In this document: positions 52,466 through 61,630 of the stretch, in pieces
How the letters are laid out: each line of letters opens with the position of its first letter
Numbering within the stretch: position 1 is the stretch's first letter
Origin: RYN-428 sp035551995
Lineage (GTDB): Bacteria > Planctomycetota > Phycisphaerae > Tepidisphaerales > Tepidisphaeraceae
Assembly: GCA_035551995.1 (NCBI GenBank)
Contig: DASZME010000048.1
Location: 1-64,000 of the forward strand
Length of the DNA stretch: 64,000 nt
Direction: 5' to 3'
Translations under genes and position numbers: made by a program
The notes under the pieces: model-generated
Databases searched by the model: none
What the model was told of the DNA's origin: nothing
The model's input: only the letters and a program-made list of their open reading frames with translations

Positions 52466-52583
52466 AGCGCTGAACTCCGACTCCGTCATTTCTCATGTTT
52501 GTGAAGTGACGCTGGGTCGCGAATCACACCCGGCAATCGGGGTATTGCGAATCACGCGTTTCGCAAAGGGGGCATCGCGAATC

Positions 52584-52610
52584 ACGCCCCGCAAGCGGGG
52601 CCGCTAAACG
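52584..52610 (+). repeat. GCCCCGCAAGCGGGGC palindromic repeat, copy 3
   Basis: Same 27-base element as at 21309. It is preceded from 52514 by two degenerate tandem-like units, each beginning with the phrase TCGCGAATCAC or TGCGAATCAC, which suggests local duplication. Confidence 0.85.
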
Positions 52611-52618
52611 TGGGATCG

Positions 52619-52987
52619 TTACGGATGCCCAGCCTTGGCCGGTTCGCTGGGTCTTAGCGACAAGCCCAACTCCGCCAGCGCCTTTTTCACCTCCGCGATG
52701 CCGAGTTCGGTCATCTCTTTGCTGGCCCGAAGATCGCGCTCGCTCAGACGAACGACTTCTCGCAGCGTCGACGCTTTTAATTGTCTGAGCACGGTCTTGG
52801 CGCGCTGACTGATATCAAGGCTGCCGACGGGAATGTCGAGGATGGAAGAGGGAAGAACGCCTTTGCCGCCGCACTTTGCGCAGGGAACGACGCGGATGAG
52901 CAGCAGGATCGTCCCGCGGCCCCGGCAATCGGGACATTCGATCTTCGGCGGAAGAGGCGGCATGGAATCGGCCTCCAATGGTTTCAT
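52619..52987 (-). CDS. Zinc-ribbon plus RNA polymerase alpha-CTD-like protein
   Basis: 122 residues. C18-PD-C21-RGRG and C36-AK-C39-GGKG are two CxxCxGxG repeats of DnaJ type, binding one zinc. Residues about 52-117 (IPVGSLDISQRAKTVLRQLK, TLREVVRLSERDL, ELGIAEVKKALAELGLSL) match the helix-hairpin-helix fold of the RNA polymerase alpha C-terminal domain. I know no named family with this pair. It could bind DNA, RNA or the polymerase. Start codons eight residues downstream would also fit. Confidence 0.65.
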   Translation of the reverse strand: MKPLEADSMPPLPPKIECPDCRGRGTILLLIRVVPCAKCGGKGVLPSSILDIPVGSLDISQRAKTVLRQLKASTLREVVRLSERDLRASKEMTELGIAEVKKALAELGLSLRPSEPAKAGHP

Positions 52988-53069
52988 CTAGTCTAGCACG
53001 CGAGCGCGGCCAAAAAAAGTTCGCATGCGGAAGATCCGCCGGTAGCGCAGGGCAATCGCCTTTGCCTTT

Positions 53070-53106
53070 CTTCCTCCCGTTCTCGGGGGTGCCGGAAGAG
53101 GGAGGA
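53070..53106. repeat. CT-rich/GA-rich hairpin in a gene-poor gap
   Basis: CTTCCTCCCG...CCGGAAGAGGGAGG forms an imperfect hairpin. A second one lies at 53286-53323 (CCTCTCCCGG...CCGGAAGAGG). The gap 52988-53641 is otherwise empty: a possible coding frame there runs through both hairpins and looks spurious. Confidence 0.45.
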
Positions 53107-53469
53107 CACGCCGCGGCGCAACGAATCGGCTTCGACAGACTGGCGGAAAAGAGCAAGTTTCAAAGGAATTTGCATCAACCCAAGGTCAGGGTGCGGGTGA
53201 ACCGCCCACGCAATGGCAGCCGTAATTCTCCACAAATCTTGACGCAACCTCTGCGGGTCGAACCTACCGGCCCCGTTTCGCTCGACCCCTCTCCCGGCCT
53301 CCCGTCGACTTACCGGAAGAGGAAGAAGATGGCTGATCCGACAGTCGCTTTCCTCGCCCCAAACCGTTTCACGTCAGACCTCAAGGTCTCTGCGAACCTA
53401 ACGGGAGAAGACGAATACGCCATCTCTTTTCGCAACTTATTTCAATTGATCACAATCATTGGATAATTC

Positions 53470-53498
53470 TTGTATTTTGCCAAAGGTCTTTATATAAC
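53470..53498 (+). promoter_or_regulatory. Possible promoter of the cytochrome gene
   Basis: TTGTAT, 17 bases and TATAAC; a good -10 and moderate -35 about 145 bases before the cytochrome ATG. Supported only by spacing and similarity to consensus. Confidence 0.35.
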
Positions 53499-53641
53499 CC
53501 AGTTTCGCCATAGCTGGGACGGCTGCGGTGAATAGGCAGGGTAAAGCTATCATGGGTTGAATCATTTGTCAGCTTGGGTGGGTTTCGCCACGACGCAATA
53601 GATCGGCGTCAATCCTTGGATCCGTGTGGAGGGAAGGTCTT

Positions 53642-55900
53642 ATGCTGCGCAATCGAATCATCATCATTTTCTGCGCGATTGCCGTGCTGGTCGGAGCGGG
53701 ATGGCTGGTTTACTTTTTCAACGCAAAAAACGCATACGATCCGGTCGATCTGGCGGAGGGACGCACCGAAGCCGATTTCCCCCAGACCGCCGTCGATGTC
53801 TTTAGGCCGATGGACGGCGGCATTGAACTGGCCGAAGACGAAATCAAGGGCCGCAATAACTGGATAATGTGGACGGCCGGCAATGAGCAATTCTGGGATA
53901 AGATGTCGCGGGAAAGCTATGGCATCGTCGATCTGCTGAAAACGATCGATTCCCGCAATCGCGACACCCGCTTTCATGACATGGGCGTCATGAACGAACC
54001 GGGGATGATGAAGGCCGACAAGGCGGACGAATTCGGGCTGTTCATCGATCAAACCGATCCGGCTTACCAATCGCCGTCGCACGTGCCGAAATCGACCGAT
54101 CCGAACGCGATCGATCCGAAAGTGTACGGCCGCCCGACCGGAATCATCGGTCTGCGGCTGTATCCCAATCCGAATTTCGACGCCGTCGCCAAGAGCCGAT
54201 GGGACGCGGATCGATTTTATACCGACCAGAAATACTTCCTCGATCCGACGCTGATTCGGCCCTACCGGATCGGGATGGCCTGCGGATTTTGCCATGTGGC
54301 GCCGCATCCGCTGCATCCGCCGGCCGATCCGGAAAAGCCGCTCTGGGAGAATCTTGCCTCCCTCATCGGCAATCAATATCTCCGCGAGGGCGCCGTTTTC
54401 GGGTATGACATCAACCGCGCCCCCAAAGAGGGCGAAGCGAGCAGCTTTTTTTACGAATTGCTTAAAACCCAGCCGCCCGGCACCAGCGATACCTCCCGCA
54501 TCGCGACGGATCACATCAACAACCCCAATGCCATCAATTCCATCTTTAACGTGCCCGAACGGCTGGCGGTCGCGGTGCACGAGGAGATCGCCGGCGGCGC
54601 GTTAAATCTGCCGGGCGGCGTGCAGCCGGTAGCCCCGCACATTCTCAAGGACGGCGCCGATTCGGTCGGCATTCCCGGCGCCACCATCCGCGTGTACGTA
54701 AACATCGGGCTGTTTCATCAGCAATGGCTTGAATGTCATGACCCGCTTTTGGGGCTGCGACCGGTGTCGTTCTCGGACGGCGTGAAAACGCAAAGACCGT
54801 TCGACGTCTCCAAAGCCCACAAAAATTCGGTCTATTGGCGGGCGACCGAAGAGCGGCTGGGAAACATCAAGCAATTTTTTCTCCGCGTGAAGCCGATGCA
54901 CCTGGCCGACGCGCCCGGCGGAGCGGACTTCATCACCAAAGACGCGATGGTCCTCAAACAAGGGGGAAAAGTATTCGCCGATAACTGCGCCGAATGTCAC
55001 TCGAGCAAACGTCCCCCGATTTCGCTTCATGAAGGATCGTCACAGGAAACCAAGTGGTATGAAGATTCAGTGGCGGCTGGCGATTTTCTGGTCGGGAATT
55101 TTCTTTCCGAAGATCGGCGTCATTCGGTCAAGGAAATCGGCACGAACGCCGAACGCGCCGCCGCAAGCAACGCCCAGGCCGGCCACGTCTGGGACAATTT
55201 TTCCTCGAAGACGTATAAGGATCTTCCTTCGGTCGGCACGATCGACTGCCTGAATCCCCTCGATCCGGCCAAGCCCTACAAATGGACGCTTCCGGCGGGT
55301 GGCCCAGGGTATTATCGAACGCCGTCCCTCATCAGCATGTGGGCTACCGCTCCATATTTCCACAACAACACCCTTGGGAAATTTACCGGCGATCCTTCAG
55401 TGAAAGGCCGGATGGACGCATTCACCGACGGCGTTACGAAATTGCTCTGGCCCGCCAGGCGCGATCATGTGATTTACAAAACCCAGAACTTCAGCTTCCT
55501 GCAGCTCGCCAAGCCGATCCTGCCCGACGTTCTCAAGCCGCTGGCGACGGACAAAGACGATCTGGGCCGTCCGATCCTCAAACTGGGGCCGATCCCGGCG
55601 GGCACGCCGATAAACTTGCTCGCCAATATCGATCCGGATTTCACGAGGCTGGACGGGGATCGGGTTAAAGGGTCTGCGATGCTCGTGGAGCTTTGCACCC
55701 GGCTCAAGGCTGACATGCTTCAGATCCAAACGCAGCAATTGCATCCCGCGCAATCGTCCAAAGTGATGGACAACCTCATCCCCATGCTTATGGATCTGTG
55801 TAAGTGTCCTGATTTGGTGGAAGACCGCGGCCACGAATTCGGCGCCGACCTGACCGACGCGGACAAGAACGCCCTAATCGAGTTTCTCAAAACGCTTTGA
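53642..55900 (+). CDS. Large di-heme c-type cytochrome-like protein
   Basis: 752 residues from the ATG after GGAGGGAAGG. An N-terminal anchor or signal (IIIIFCAIAVLVGAGWLVYF) places it outside the inner membrane. Two CxxCH heme sites occur: C214-GF-C217-H218 and C449-AE-C452-H453. Distal ligands are not assigned. Large stretches are beta-rich and without known motif (HFHDMGVMNEPGM-type). The pattern fits planctomycete 'cytochrome c peroxidase-like/RoxA-like' proteins, used for oxidation of polymers or for electron transfer. It lies 27 bases before the patatin gene, so the pair is probably an operon. Confidence 0.72.
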   Translation: MLRNRIIIIFCAIAVLVGAGWLVYFFNAKNAYDPVDLAEGRTEADFPQTAVDVFRPMDGGIELAEDEIKGRNNWIMWTAGNEQFWDKMSRESYGIVDLLKTIDSRNRDTRFHDMGVMNEPGMMKADKADEFGLFIDQTDPAYQSPSHVPKSTDPNAIDPKVYGRPTGIIGLRLYPNPNFDAVAKSRWDADRFYTDQKYFLDPTLIRPYRIGMACGFCHVAPHPLHPPADPEKPLWENLASLIGNQYLREGAVFGYDINRAPKEGEASSFFYELLKTQPPGTSDTSRIATDHINNPNAINSIFNVPERLAVAVHEEIAGGALNLPGGVQPVAPHILKDGADSVGIPGATIRVYVNIGLFHQQWLECHDPLLGLRPVSFSDGVKTQRPFDVSKAHKNSVYWRATEERLGNIKQFFLRVKPMHLADAPGGADFITKDAMVLKQGGKVFADNCAECHSSKRPPISLHEGSSQETKWYEDSVAAGDFLVGNFLSEDRRHSVKEIGTNAERAAASNAQAGHVWDNFSSKTYKDLPSVGTIDCLNPLDPAKPYKWTLPAGGPGYYRTPSLISMWATAPYFHNNTLGKFTGDPSVKGRMDAFTDGVTKLLWPARRDHVIYKTQNFSFLQLAKPILPDVLKPLATDKDDLGRPILKLGPIPAGTPINLLANIDPDFTRLDGDRVKGSAMLVELCTRLKADMLQIQTQQLHPAQSSKVMDNLIPMLMDLCKCPDLVEDRGHEFGADLTDADKNALIEFLKTL

Positions 55901-55927
55901 CGGCGAAGTAACTTTCACGGTGACACA

Positions 55928-58900
55928 ATGCCAAAACCCACCACGGCCGACGCCGACGAAAAACCCCAGGCCCTGTGGGAAGTCCTGCAGGATGAGTTTA
56001 TCGCGCTGGGAGAAACGCTCCCAAACTCCTACACGGCCATCCGTGACGTGGCGCTGCATCCACCGGCTGATGTAGATGTTCGGACTTCAAGCAAGGTCGC
56101 GTTCTCGGATGATCTCGATCGCCAGGCGGCCGAAAATGAGGCGATCCTTCCCGAACTTTACAAGCTGATTCACGCTCGCGCCGCCGCGGGACGCAAGCGA
56201 ACCGCCCTCTGTTTCTCCGGCGGCGGCATTCGCAGCGCGACCTTCAATCTCGGCCTGCTGCAGAAATTGACCCAGCTTGGACTGCTGACCCGTTTTGATT
56301 ATCTATCCACCGTTTCCGGCGGAGGATATCTTGGAAGCTGGCTGACAGGATGGATTCATCGCCACCCCCAGGGCGTGGACGGCGTGGTCAGGGAACTCAA
56401 TGTCTACGGCGCCCACGACGAAAAATCCGCCGTCCCGCGCCGCAGGATTTCTCCCGTAAAGCCCGAACCGGCGCCCGTCCGGCATCTGCGAACGTATAGC
56501 CGATATCTCAGTCCAAACCTTGGCGTTCTCTCGGCCGACACCTGGACGCTGGTGTCGATCTATACCCGCAATCTTCTGCTGAACTGGCTCGTGCTGATTC
56601 CGCTGCTATTGGCCGTCCTGGCGATCCCCCGAATCTGCGCGGCCTATGTCACGCTCTCGCCGTCGCGAATGCAAAACGGGACTGCCGGCGCGATCTGGGG
56701 ACATATCAGATGGGGCGCGCTATGGGTGGGATTTGCCCTTGCGGTGGCCGGTTATATTTATGCCGGCCTTCATCAACCCAGCGCCCTGGCCGAGCGAGCG
56801 CGGCGAAAGGGATCGCGCGCCGTGGTCAAAGCGCCTCGGTGCGGCGACGCCGGCCAATTGGAATTCCTGAAATTTTGTCTGCTTCCCATCCTTCTTTCGG
56901 CGGTCTGCCTTTCTTCGTTTTGGGCGTGGGAAGATCGATCGATGCACGAGCGCGTCCCGTTTTTCTTCGGGTTTGGAGTTTACCTGGGCGTGGTGGGTTG
57001 GTCGTTTTTCGCGACGTACGACGGGCAGATTTCCAGACTGTGGGAATTGCTTGTCGTCATTATCGCGGGAATTGCCACCGGGTTGGCGCTGTGGGGCTCG
57101 GCGCACATTCTCGGCCCCGTCGCCCCGCGCCCGCATCATGGACTGCAAGCGGGACGATATGACGTCTACTACACCTGCCTGGCGTTTCCGCTCACCCTCG
57201 CGTCGTTAAGCATCGGCGGGATAATCTATGTCGGCTGCGTCAGTCGCCTGCCGACCACGCGCGACGAAGACCGCGAATGGTGGGCCCGCTGCGGCGCCTG
57301 GGTTTTGATCGCCGCCGTTTCCTGGTTCGTGATATCCGCCCTGGTTTTGTACGGGCCGGCGATGCTGTTGAAGAGCGTGGCCGCTTTTCGCGCGACCGTT
57401 TCCGTCGGCGCGATCGCCGGCGCGGCGACGTTGTTCCTCGGCTGCGGAAAAGGAACCACCGCCGACAAGGAGGAGCCGTCGGCGCCGACCGGCGTCACGG
57501 CGCTGTTGGCCAGGATGGGCCTCGCCATCGCCACGCCGTTATTTGTCGTCTTTATCGTCGTCGTCATCTCGTATATCACGACCTTGCTTCTGTCGCTGTG
57601 CAAACCCAGCCTTCACATCGCCTCGGCGCAGGACCACTACGATCTCCTGGCCAGGACGTCGCCGACGCTGATCATGCTGTGGGCGCTTGCCCTGCTAGTC
57701 TTCGGGTTGGCGATGTCGCGGGTCATCGATTTGAACAAGTTTTCGCTTCACGGAATGTATCGGGATCGGCTTGTTCGCGCCTATCTTGGCGCCAGCCGGG
57801 CCGAATACCGTCGGCCCGATCCGTTCACCGGGTTTGATCCGATGGACAACATTCAGGTTTACAAGCTTCGGCCGGAAATCCTCCGATACCTCGACATCCT
57901 GCCCGAGGGCGATTTTTTCAAGCGCCTGATCTCCGCCGCCGCCCGAGACGAGTCGGGTCCCGATCTCGATCCGGTATCGAGCCAACTGCTCGCGCGGCTT
58001 TCGGACCCGATGAAGCAAACGCTGATCGCGGCCCAAAGAGACCCACTTCCCAATTACGCCCGCTTCGAGCTGCTGGATGATTTGAATCGGGTCATCCTGA
58101 CGACCGATTTTCGAGACATGCCGGCCTGGACCACGATCGATCTGGACCCGCTCCCGCCGACTCGATCCCTGCAAAACCGCCATCTCCTGCACGTCTATTA
58201 CCCCGACGGCATCGTCGCGCTATCGCAGCGGCGTTCGACGTCGGCGGCGCCGCTGCACCTGGTGAATATCGCCCTGAATCTCGTTCATAATGAAGATCCC
58301 GCCTGGCAGGAACGCAAAGCCGAGAGTTTTACCGTGTCGTGTCTGCACAGCGGCAGCGCGCAGCTGGGCTATCGCGATTCGCGGACGTACGGCGGCGACC
58401 GCGGCATCAACCTCGGCACCGCCATCACCATCTCCGGCGCCGCCGTCAGCCCCAACATGGGCTACCACTCTTCCACGCCGATCGCGCTGCTGCTTACGTT
58501 GTTCAACGTGCGGCTGGGGTGGTGGCTCGGCAATCCGGGCGAAGCCGGGAAAAACACAAGGCGCCTCGGCCACCCGCGGTATGCCATCACTCCGATCGTC
58601 GCCGAGGCGATGGGATTGACCGACGCCAATCACGGCTATGTCTATCTCTCCGACGGCGGACATTTCGAGAATCTGGGCCTTTACGAAATGGTTCGGCGGA
58701 GATGCCACATCATCGTCCTCGGCGACGCCGGCCGCGACCCAGACTGCACGCTGGAAGACCTCGGAAACGCCGTCCGCAAGGTGCGGATCGACATGGGAAT
58801 TTCGATCACCTTCAACGACGGCATTAAGATATACGGCCGCACCCCTCCCAAGCCCAAGGGTCGATACTGCGCGATCGGCGACATCAACTACACCGATGTC

Positions 58901-59206
58901 GACGGCCCCGAGGCCGTGAACGGAAAGCTCCTGTACATCAAGCCCGAGTTTTACGGGAAGGAACCGGCCGACGTGTTCAATTTCGCCAAGGGATGCGAGG
59001 CTTTTCCGCATGAATCCACCGCGGACCAGTTCTTCACCGAATCGCAATTCGAGAGCTATCGGATGCTCGGATATCACACGATGCAGTCGGTCGTCGGGCA
59101 AGCCGCCGAGGTGGGCGATCTTGACGGCCTTCTGGCGTGCGCCCGCAAGTATTTGAAAGTCGCCGCCGACGCGCAACCCGATCCCCTTGGAGACGGTTTG
59201 TTTTGA
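55928..59206 (+). CDS. Patatin-like phospholipase with multi-TM insert
   Basis: 1,092 residues. The oxyanion loop CFSGGGIRSATFN (95-107), the nucleophile elbow STVSGGGYLG with Ser130, and the catalytic Asp909 in LSDGGHFENLG (about 906-916) give a full patatin dyad. Between them, from about 205 to 605, lie about ten hydrophobic helices (for example VLIPLLLAVLAIPRIC, YVTLSPSRM region, LWALALLVFGLAMSRVID), so the catalytic parts would be split across a membrane domain. Lipid acyl hydrolysis near or inside the membrane is inferred. The 174-residue protein gene follows by 61 bases. Confidence 0.85.
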   Translation: MPKPTTADADEKPQALWEVLQDEFIALGETLPNSYTAIRDVALHPPADVDVRTSSKVAFSDDLDRQAAENEAILPELYKLIHARAAAGRKRTALCFSGGGIRSATFNLGLLQKLTQLGLLTRFDYLSTVSGGGYLGSWLTGWIHRHPQGVDGVVRELNVYGAHDEKSAVPRRRISPVKPEPAPVRHLRTYSRYLSPNLGVLSADTWTLVSIYTRNLLLNWLVLIPLLLAVLAIPRICAAYVTLSPSRMQNGTAGAIWGHIRWGALWVGFALAVAGYIYAGLHQPSALAERARRKGSRAVVKAPRCGDAGQLEFLKFCLLPILLSAVCLSSFWAWEDRSMHERVPFFFGFGVYLGVVGWSFFATYDGQISRLWELLVVIIAGIATGLALWGSAHILGPVAPRPHHGLQAGRYDVYYTCLAFPLTLASLSIGGIIYVGCVSRLPTTRDEDREWWARCGAWVLIAAVSWFVISALVLYGPAMLLKSVAAFRATVSVGAIAGAATLFLGCGKGTTADKEEPSAPTGVTALLARMGLAIATPLFVVFIVVVISYITTLLLSLCKPSLHIASAQDHYDLLARTSPTLIMLWALALLVFGLAMSRVIDLNKFSLHGMYRDRLVRAYLGASRAEYRRPDPFTGFDPMDNIQVYKLRPEILRYLDILPEGDFFKRLISAAARDESGPDLDPVSSQLLARLSDPMKQTLIAAQRDPLPNYARFELLDDLNRVILTTDFRDMPAWTTIDLDPLPPTRSLQNRHLLHVYYPDGIVALSQRRSTSAAPLHLVNIALNLVHNEDPAWQERKAESFTVSCLHSGSAQLGYRDSRTYGGDRGINLGTAITISGAAVSPNMGYHSSTPIALLLTLFNVRLGWWLGNPGEAGKNTRRLGHPRYAITPIVAEAMGLTDANHGYVYLSDGGHFENLGLYEMVRRRCHIIVLGDAGRDPDCTLEDLGNAVRKVRIDMGISITFNDGIKIYGRTPPKPKGRYCAIGDINYTDVDGPEAVNGKLLYIKPEFYGKEPADVFNFAKGCEAFPHESTADQFFTESQFESYRMLGYHTMQSVVGQAAEVGDLDGLLACARKYLKVAADAQPDPLGDGLF

Positions 59207-59267
59207 AAGCGTTCGACGTCGCCGCCGGCATCGTTAATTTGAGAATTTGAGAAGGGAACGAGAGATC

Positions 59268-59792
59268 ATGGCTCCGGAAACAGACGGCGCTGCCACAATT
59301 CTCCAGGGGATCGACCTGGCGACATTGACACTCGAAAAGCTGGACGTGCTGCCTCAATCCAGCCTTGACGAGTTGTTCAGCGCATTGGCCGGCGTCAATG
59401 CCGGCGACGGCGCCGGCGATATGCCCGCGGGGGATTCGCGCGGCGTGGCCATCGTCGGCGACGGCGCTTTCTGGAGACGATGGATCGCCTCTTTCGCTCA
59501 CAAATATCTCTGGCAGGGAAAAGTCTTCACCCGCACGGACGCCGACCATGGCGTCCTGGTGAATAAAGTCTCGGCTCTGGATGTTCAGGCCATCAAGGCG
59601 CAAATTTATCGGCAGGATTCCTGGTACGACGGTAAGCCGTGCATCGTGCTCGATTATTCCAAAACGTCCTTCCTCGCGCGCAAAGTCCGCGATGAAATCC
59701 GCCAGGTACGGCCGGGCGTTTACCTGGGGCTTGTTTACTGGGGCGCGAACAAGAAACCGCTGGTCGAGTTCGCGCTCGATTTCAATCGGTGA
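59268..59792 (+). CDS. Conserved protein of unknown function
   Basis: 174 residues from MAPETDGAAT; a start seven codons upstream is possible. A globular segment near residues 70-165 (WRRWIASFAHKYLWQGKVF, SWYDGKPCIVLDYSKTSFLA, VRDEIRQVRPGVYLGLVYW) looks like a small alpha/beta domain that I have seen described only as conserved. It has no signal peptide and no known motif. Co-direction with cytochrome and patatin genes suggests a shared lipid or redox pathway. Confidence 0.6.
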   Translation: MAPETDGAATILQGIDLATLTLEKLDVLPQSSLDELFSALAGVNAGDGAGDMPAGDSRGVAIVGDGAFWRRWIASFAHKYLWQGKVFTRTDADHGVLVNKVSALDVQAIKAQIYRQDSWYDGKPCIVLDYSKTSFLARKVRDEIRQVRPGVYLGLVYWGANKKPLVEFALDFNR

Positions 59793-59872
59793 AACGACCG
59801 TTCGTTCCGGGAGACGACGCATGTCATTCACAACCACCGCCGTTCAGACGCCGACCGATTCGGCGCCGGCGT

Positions 59873-60061
59873 CTACCGCAAGTGGCCACGCGCAGCGGCG
59901 GCGCCGAATAAATAGGGAATGGAATTGTCGTATTTCACTTCCAGCGGACTGGTTTCGGCGCGCGTACAAAGTTCGCGGAAATACGGGTCGAGCCGGCGTT
60001 CGACGCCGATGAGGCGCATGAGGAAATCGTCGATCCGTTGCGACGCGCGACGCATGAGCAC
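59873..60061 (-). CDS. Short open frame after the efflux adaptor gene
   Basis: 62 codons from a GTG, 13 bases after the efflux-adaptor stop on the same strand. The composition is protein-like (RIDDFLMRLIGVERRLDPYF) but no family is apparent. A plus-strand frame at 59821 (MSFTTTAVQTPTDSAP...) is cut off at the same place, so the spot may be a rearrangement scar with fragments of two genes. Low confidence in either as a real gene. Confidence 0.25.
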   Translation of the reverse strand: MLMRRASQRIDDFLMRLIGVERRLDPYFRELCTRAETSPLEVKYDNSIPYLFGAAAARGHLR

Positions 60062-60074
60062 GAATCATTAAGAC

Positions 60075-61481
60075 CTACTTGACCGTGTCTGTCACCTTTT
60101 CCGGCGGCTTGGTGATTCCTTCGGCCGGCGCGTCGGTCGCCTGTTCGGCGGCGATCTTCACCTGCGCGCCTTCAACGGTTTTTTCCCCGGGATTGCCGAT
60201 GACTTTTTCGTTGCCGTCGAGGCCCGTAAGAATCTCGATGTCATTGCCGTAGTCCACGCCGAGCGTGACGGTCTTGAAATGAACCTTGTTGTCCTGCACG
60301 ACGGCCACATGATTCCCGTCCGCGTTGATCACCAGCGCCGGCGCGGGGATAAGCCACGGCGGCGAATCGCGCGTGACATGAAAGTCGGCGCTGATGAACA
60401 TGCCGGGCAGAAGGGCGAAGTCGGGGTTTTCGATCCGCACTTCGGTCAGGAGCGACCGGGCGGCCGGGTCGAGATAATTGGTGGTGCCGAGGACGACGCC
60501 GACAAACGTGCGGCCCGGAAGCTCGCGCGCACTGACGTTCACCTTCATCCCCTTGCGGATGGTCAGCGCATAATTCTGCGGCACATTCACGAACGCGCGG
60601 AGCACGTCGTTTTCGGCGATCTTAAACATCGGAACGATGTCGGTGGCGGTGGGGTTGGCCATGATGAAGGCGCCCACGTCAAACGCCCGGCCGGTGACGA
60701 CGCCGCTGAAGGGCGCGATGATTTTTTCGAACGATTGCATCTCGGTCAGTTGCTGCACGTTGGCCTTGGAAACGCCGACCTGCGCCTCGGCCTGGTGAAA
60801 CGAAGCGACGGCCGAGTCGAGCTGGGACTTGAACTGATCGAGTTGCTGCTGCGTGACGCTGCTGGAACCGCGCAGCGATTCGTACCGCTGATCGGTCGTC
60901 TGGGCGTATTCCATGTCGGTTTTTGCCTTGGCGGCGGCGGCCTCTTGCAGGACCAGGCTGGCCTTTGCCGCCACCAATTGCTGATCGACTTCCGGCGACG
61001 AGATGTCGGCCATCAACTGGCCCGCCTTCACCTGATTGCTAATATCGACGTAGAACTTTTTCAAGTATCCGGTAGAACGCGCGTAGATGGAGACCTCCTG
61101 CCAGGGCCGTAACGTGCCCGGCAGAACAACGTCCATCGTCGCGTCCGACCGCCGGGCAAGCACCACGTTCACCGGCACCGGCGCGTTCAGCGCGGCGTCA
61201 GCGTCGATCGCCAGCGATCGATTGGTGTGCAGGCGGGGGATCAACCCGACGACAAATAAAATCACCAGGCAAACCGCCGCGAGTATTCCCGCGATCGCGA
61301 TCCAGCGGGCGCGGGGATGCGGCACGTTCAAGTCGATCTCGTCGTGATCGTGATCGGGCGCCGCGGGGCGACCATGGCCGTTATCGTTTCCGTTGGAACC
61401 CGGCCCGGTGCCCGGCTGCCCGGCGGGAGCGCGGTGCGGCCTGGCCTTGGGCGGCGCGGCGGTCAGTTGACTTGTTTCCAT
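60075..61481 (-). CDS. RND efflux periplasmic adaptor (HlyD/MFP family)
   Basis: 468 residues from METSQLTAAPPKA; an upstream frame is not credible. A His/Asp/Gly-rich cytoplasmic stretch precedes one membrane helix (WIAIAGILAAVCLVILFVV, about residues 56-78). The adaptor body has the barrel-hairpin-barrel order: ATMDVVLPGTLRPWQEVSIY, a coiled coil (about 190-260) and EKIIAPFSGVVTGRAFDVG. It links the RND pump to an outer-membrane channel for drug, metal or lipid export. The pump gene lies 149 bases upstream on the same strand, separated by a dispersed repeat; no outer-membrane factor is seen. Confidence 0.9.
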   Translation of the reverse strand: METSQLTAAPPKARPHRAPAGQPGTGPGSNGNDNGHGRPAAPDHDHDEIDLNVPHPRARWIAIAGILAAVCLVILFVVGLIPRLHTNRSLAIDADAALNAPVPVNVVLARRSDATMDVVLPGTLRPWQEVSIYARSTGYLKKFYVDISNQVKAGQLMADISSPEVDQQLVAAKASLVLQEAAAAKAKTDMEYAQTTDQRYESLRGSSSVTQQQLDQFKSQLDSAVASFHQAEAQVGVSKANVQQLTEMQSFEKIIAPFSGVVTGRAFDVGAFIMANPTATDIVPMFKIAENDVLRAFVNVPQNYALTIRKGMKVNVSARELPGRTFVGVVLGTTNYLDPAARSLLTEVRIENPDFALLPGMFISADFHVTRDSPPWLIPAPALVINADGNHVAVVQDNKVHFKTVTLGVDYGNDIEILTGLDGNEKVIGNPGEKTVEGAQVKIAAEQATDAPAEGITKPPEKVTDTVK

Positions 61482-61573
61482 AGTAAAAACTCCATCCTCA
61501 AGAGCCAATGAAGACCGAATTGTAGGTCTTGGAGCATTGCCGGGTCGGTGTAGCGAGCCCTGGTCGTCGGACA

Positions 61574-61600
61574 ACGCCCCGCAAGCGGGGCCGCTAAACG
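61574..61600 (+). repeat. GCCCCGCAAGCGGGGC palindromic repeat, copy 4
   Basis: Same 27-base element as at 21309, lying between the RND pump and its adaptor gene, where it may modulate relative expression. Confidence 0.85.
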
Positions 61601-61630
61601 CCGGAACGCTACAGCAATCCGAATAACGCT

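Noticed and set aside
52978..53466. 162-codon plus-strand frame in the gap before the cytochrome gene
   Set aside because: It runs through two intergenic hairpin repeats and has no RBS or family resemblance.
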